A DNA stretch of 7,529 nucleotides. It comes from JBEAUL01 sp041161475 (GTDB taxonomy: Bacteria; Pseudomonadota; Gammaproteobacteria; UBA6186; Azoamicaceae). Location of the stretch: positions 1 to 7,529 of the forward strand of contig JBEAUL010000067.1 of NCBI GenBank assembly GCA_041161475.1, written 5' to 3'. The notes below the pieces were generated by a model, which saw nothing but the letters and a program-made list of their open reading frames with translations, did no database searches and was not told where the DNA came from. Of the stretch, positions 7,427 to 7,529 are shown piece after piece (position 1 is the first letter of the stretch; every line of letters starts with the position of its first letter). Made by a program: the position numbers and the translations under genes.

Positions 7427-7431
7427 CCTTT
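7427..7431 (-). promoter_or_regulatory. Ribosome binding site deciding the TTG start of HMG-CoA reductase
   Basis: AAAGG on the minus strand lies 9 bases before TTG at 7417. The alternative ATG at 7384 has only AGG 11 bases upstream. An in-frame TAA just before the site prevents any longer product. Confidence 0.5.
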
Positions 7432-7483
7432 ACTGTATTACTTTATCCAATGGATGATAATTTTATGGTTAAATGGATATTTT

Positions 7484-7516
7484 ACCAGGGCAATTATACC
7501 TAGGTTTTGCCCTGGT
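7484..7516. repeat. Perfect 10-bp inverted repeat around the -10 box, candidate operator
   Basis: ACCAGGGCAA (7484-7493) is mirrored exactly by TTGCCCTGGT (7507-7516) with a 13-base gap. The gap contains the TATAAT box and a small palindrome ACCTAGGT (7498-7505). Arm centres are 23 bases apart, about two helical turns. The repeat runs from the edge of the -35 to about the predicted transcription start, which suits a repressor site. Neither strand has a T-run after the repeat, so it is unlikely to be an intrinsic terminator. Confidence 0.6.
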
Positions 7517-7522
7517 GGACAA
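7493..7522 (-). promoter_or_regulatory. Probable promoter of the mevalonate operon
   Basis: A perfect TATAAT (7493-7498, minus strand) has TTGTCC (7517-7522, four of six consensus bases) 18 bases upstream. Predicted start is near 7486, leaving a leader of about 70 AT-rich bases before the TTG start of the reductase gene. It is the only convincing promoter seen upstream of the operon. An inverted repeat flanks the -10 box (listed separately). Confidence 0.6.
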
Positions 7523-7529
7523 ATATCAA

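Noticed and set aside
6855..7457. 200-residue open frame on the plus strand
   Set aside because: Lies wholly antisense to the reductase gene, has no recognisable domain and no ribosome site of note; it is a by-product of the real gene's codon pattern.
7450..7478. Repeated ATGGAT/ATGGTT words in the reductase leader
   Set aside because: Six-base words in AT-rich DNA are expected by chance; no regular spacing or riboswitch-like structure was seen.
7484..7516. Inverted repeat read as an intrinsic terminator
   Set aside because: No T-run follows the repeat on either strand, and its position around a TATAAT fits an operator better.
7438..7527. Minus-strand frame open from the right edge to TAA at 7438, possibly the tail of an upstream operon gene
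   Set aside because: Only about 29 codons, isoleucine-rich with no motif, and it overlaps the promoter and inverted repeat; chance openness is likely. Sequence beyond the edge would settle it.

Overview
The window holds one tightly packed minus-strand operon for the mevalonate (MVA) route to isopentenyl diphosphate (IPP), ending in the intramembrane protease gene rseP. In transcription order (right to left) it reads: class I HMG-CoA reductase (6350-7417), HMG-CoA synthase (5172-6353), mevalonate kinase (4154-5188), a second GHMP kinase that probably serves as phosphomevalonate kinase (3226-4173), diphosphomevalonate decarboxylase (2199-3236), type I IPP isomerase (1645-2202) and RseP (293-1651). 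Every adjacent pair overlaps, by 4, 17, 20, 11, 4 and 7 bases, so the genes are very likely co-transcribed and translationally coupled.

Organism: RseP of the E. coli type (HExxH, two PDZ domains, LDG) points to a proteobacterium, and a complete MVA cluster is rare there. From general knowledge, Legionellales (Coxiella/Legionella relatives) are the best-known gammaproteobacteria that make isoprenoids this way, so I suggest a bacterium of that kind. This is inference; no rRNA or other definitive marker is present. Base composition is moderate and looks even across the operon, with no sign that any single gene was recently acquired.

Layout: 7418-7529 is the control region. It contains a perfect TATAAT -10 box on the minus strand lying inside a perfect 10-bp inverted repeat, which looks like promoter plus operator. 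293-7417 is the operon. 210-292 is a short AT-rich gap with a good sigma70-type promoter (TTGACT-N16-TACAAT) for the next minus-strand gene. 1-209 is the start of that gene, which I do not recognise; it has an in-frame TAG a few codons after its start, and the frame then stays open to the window edge.

How the genes work together: MvaS joins acetyl-CoA and acetoacetyl-CoA to HMG-CoA, the reductase makes mevalonate, the two GHMP kinases add two phosphates, MvaD decarboxylates to IPP, and Idi converts IPP to DMAPP. Gene order nearly follows pathway order, with only the first two swapped. Acetoacetyl-CoA thiolase is not here and must be elsewhere. RseP is not an isoprenoid enzyme. In E. coli it sits in a locus that also holds dxr (MEP pathway) and uppS, so the MVA genes may stand where MEP and prenyl-lipid genes lie in relatives. 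No rRNA, tRNA, CRISPR array or insertion sequence was seen.
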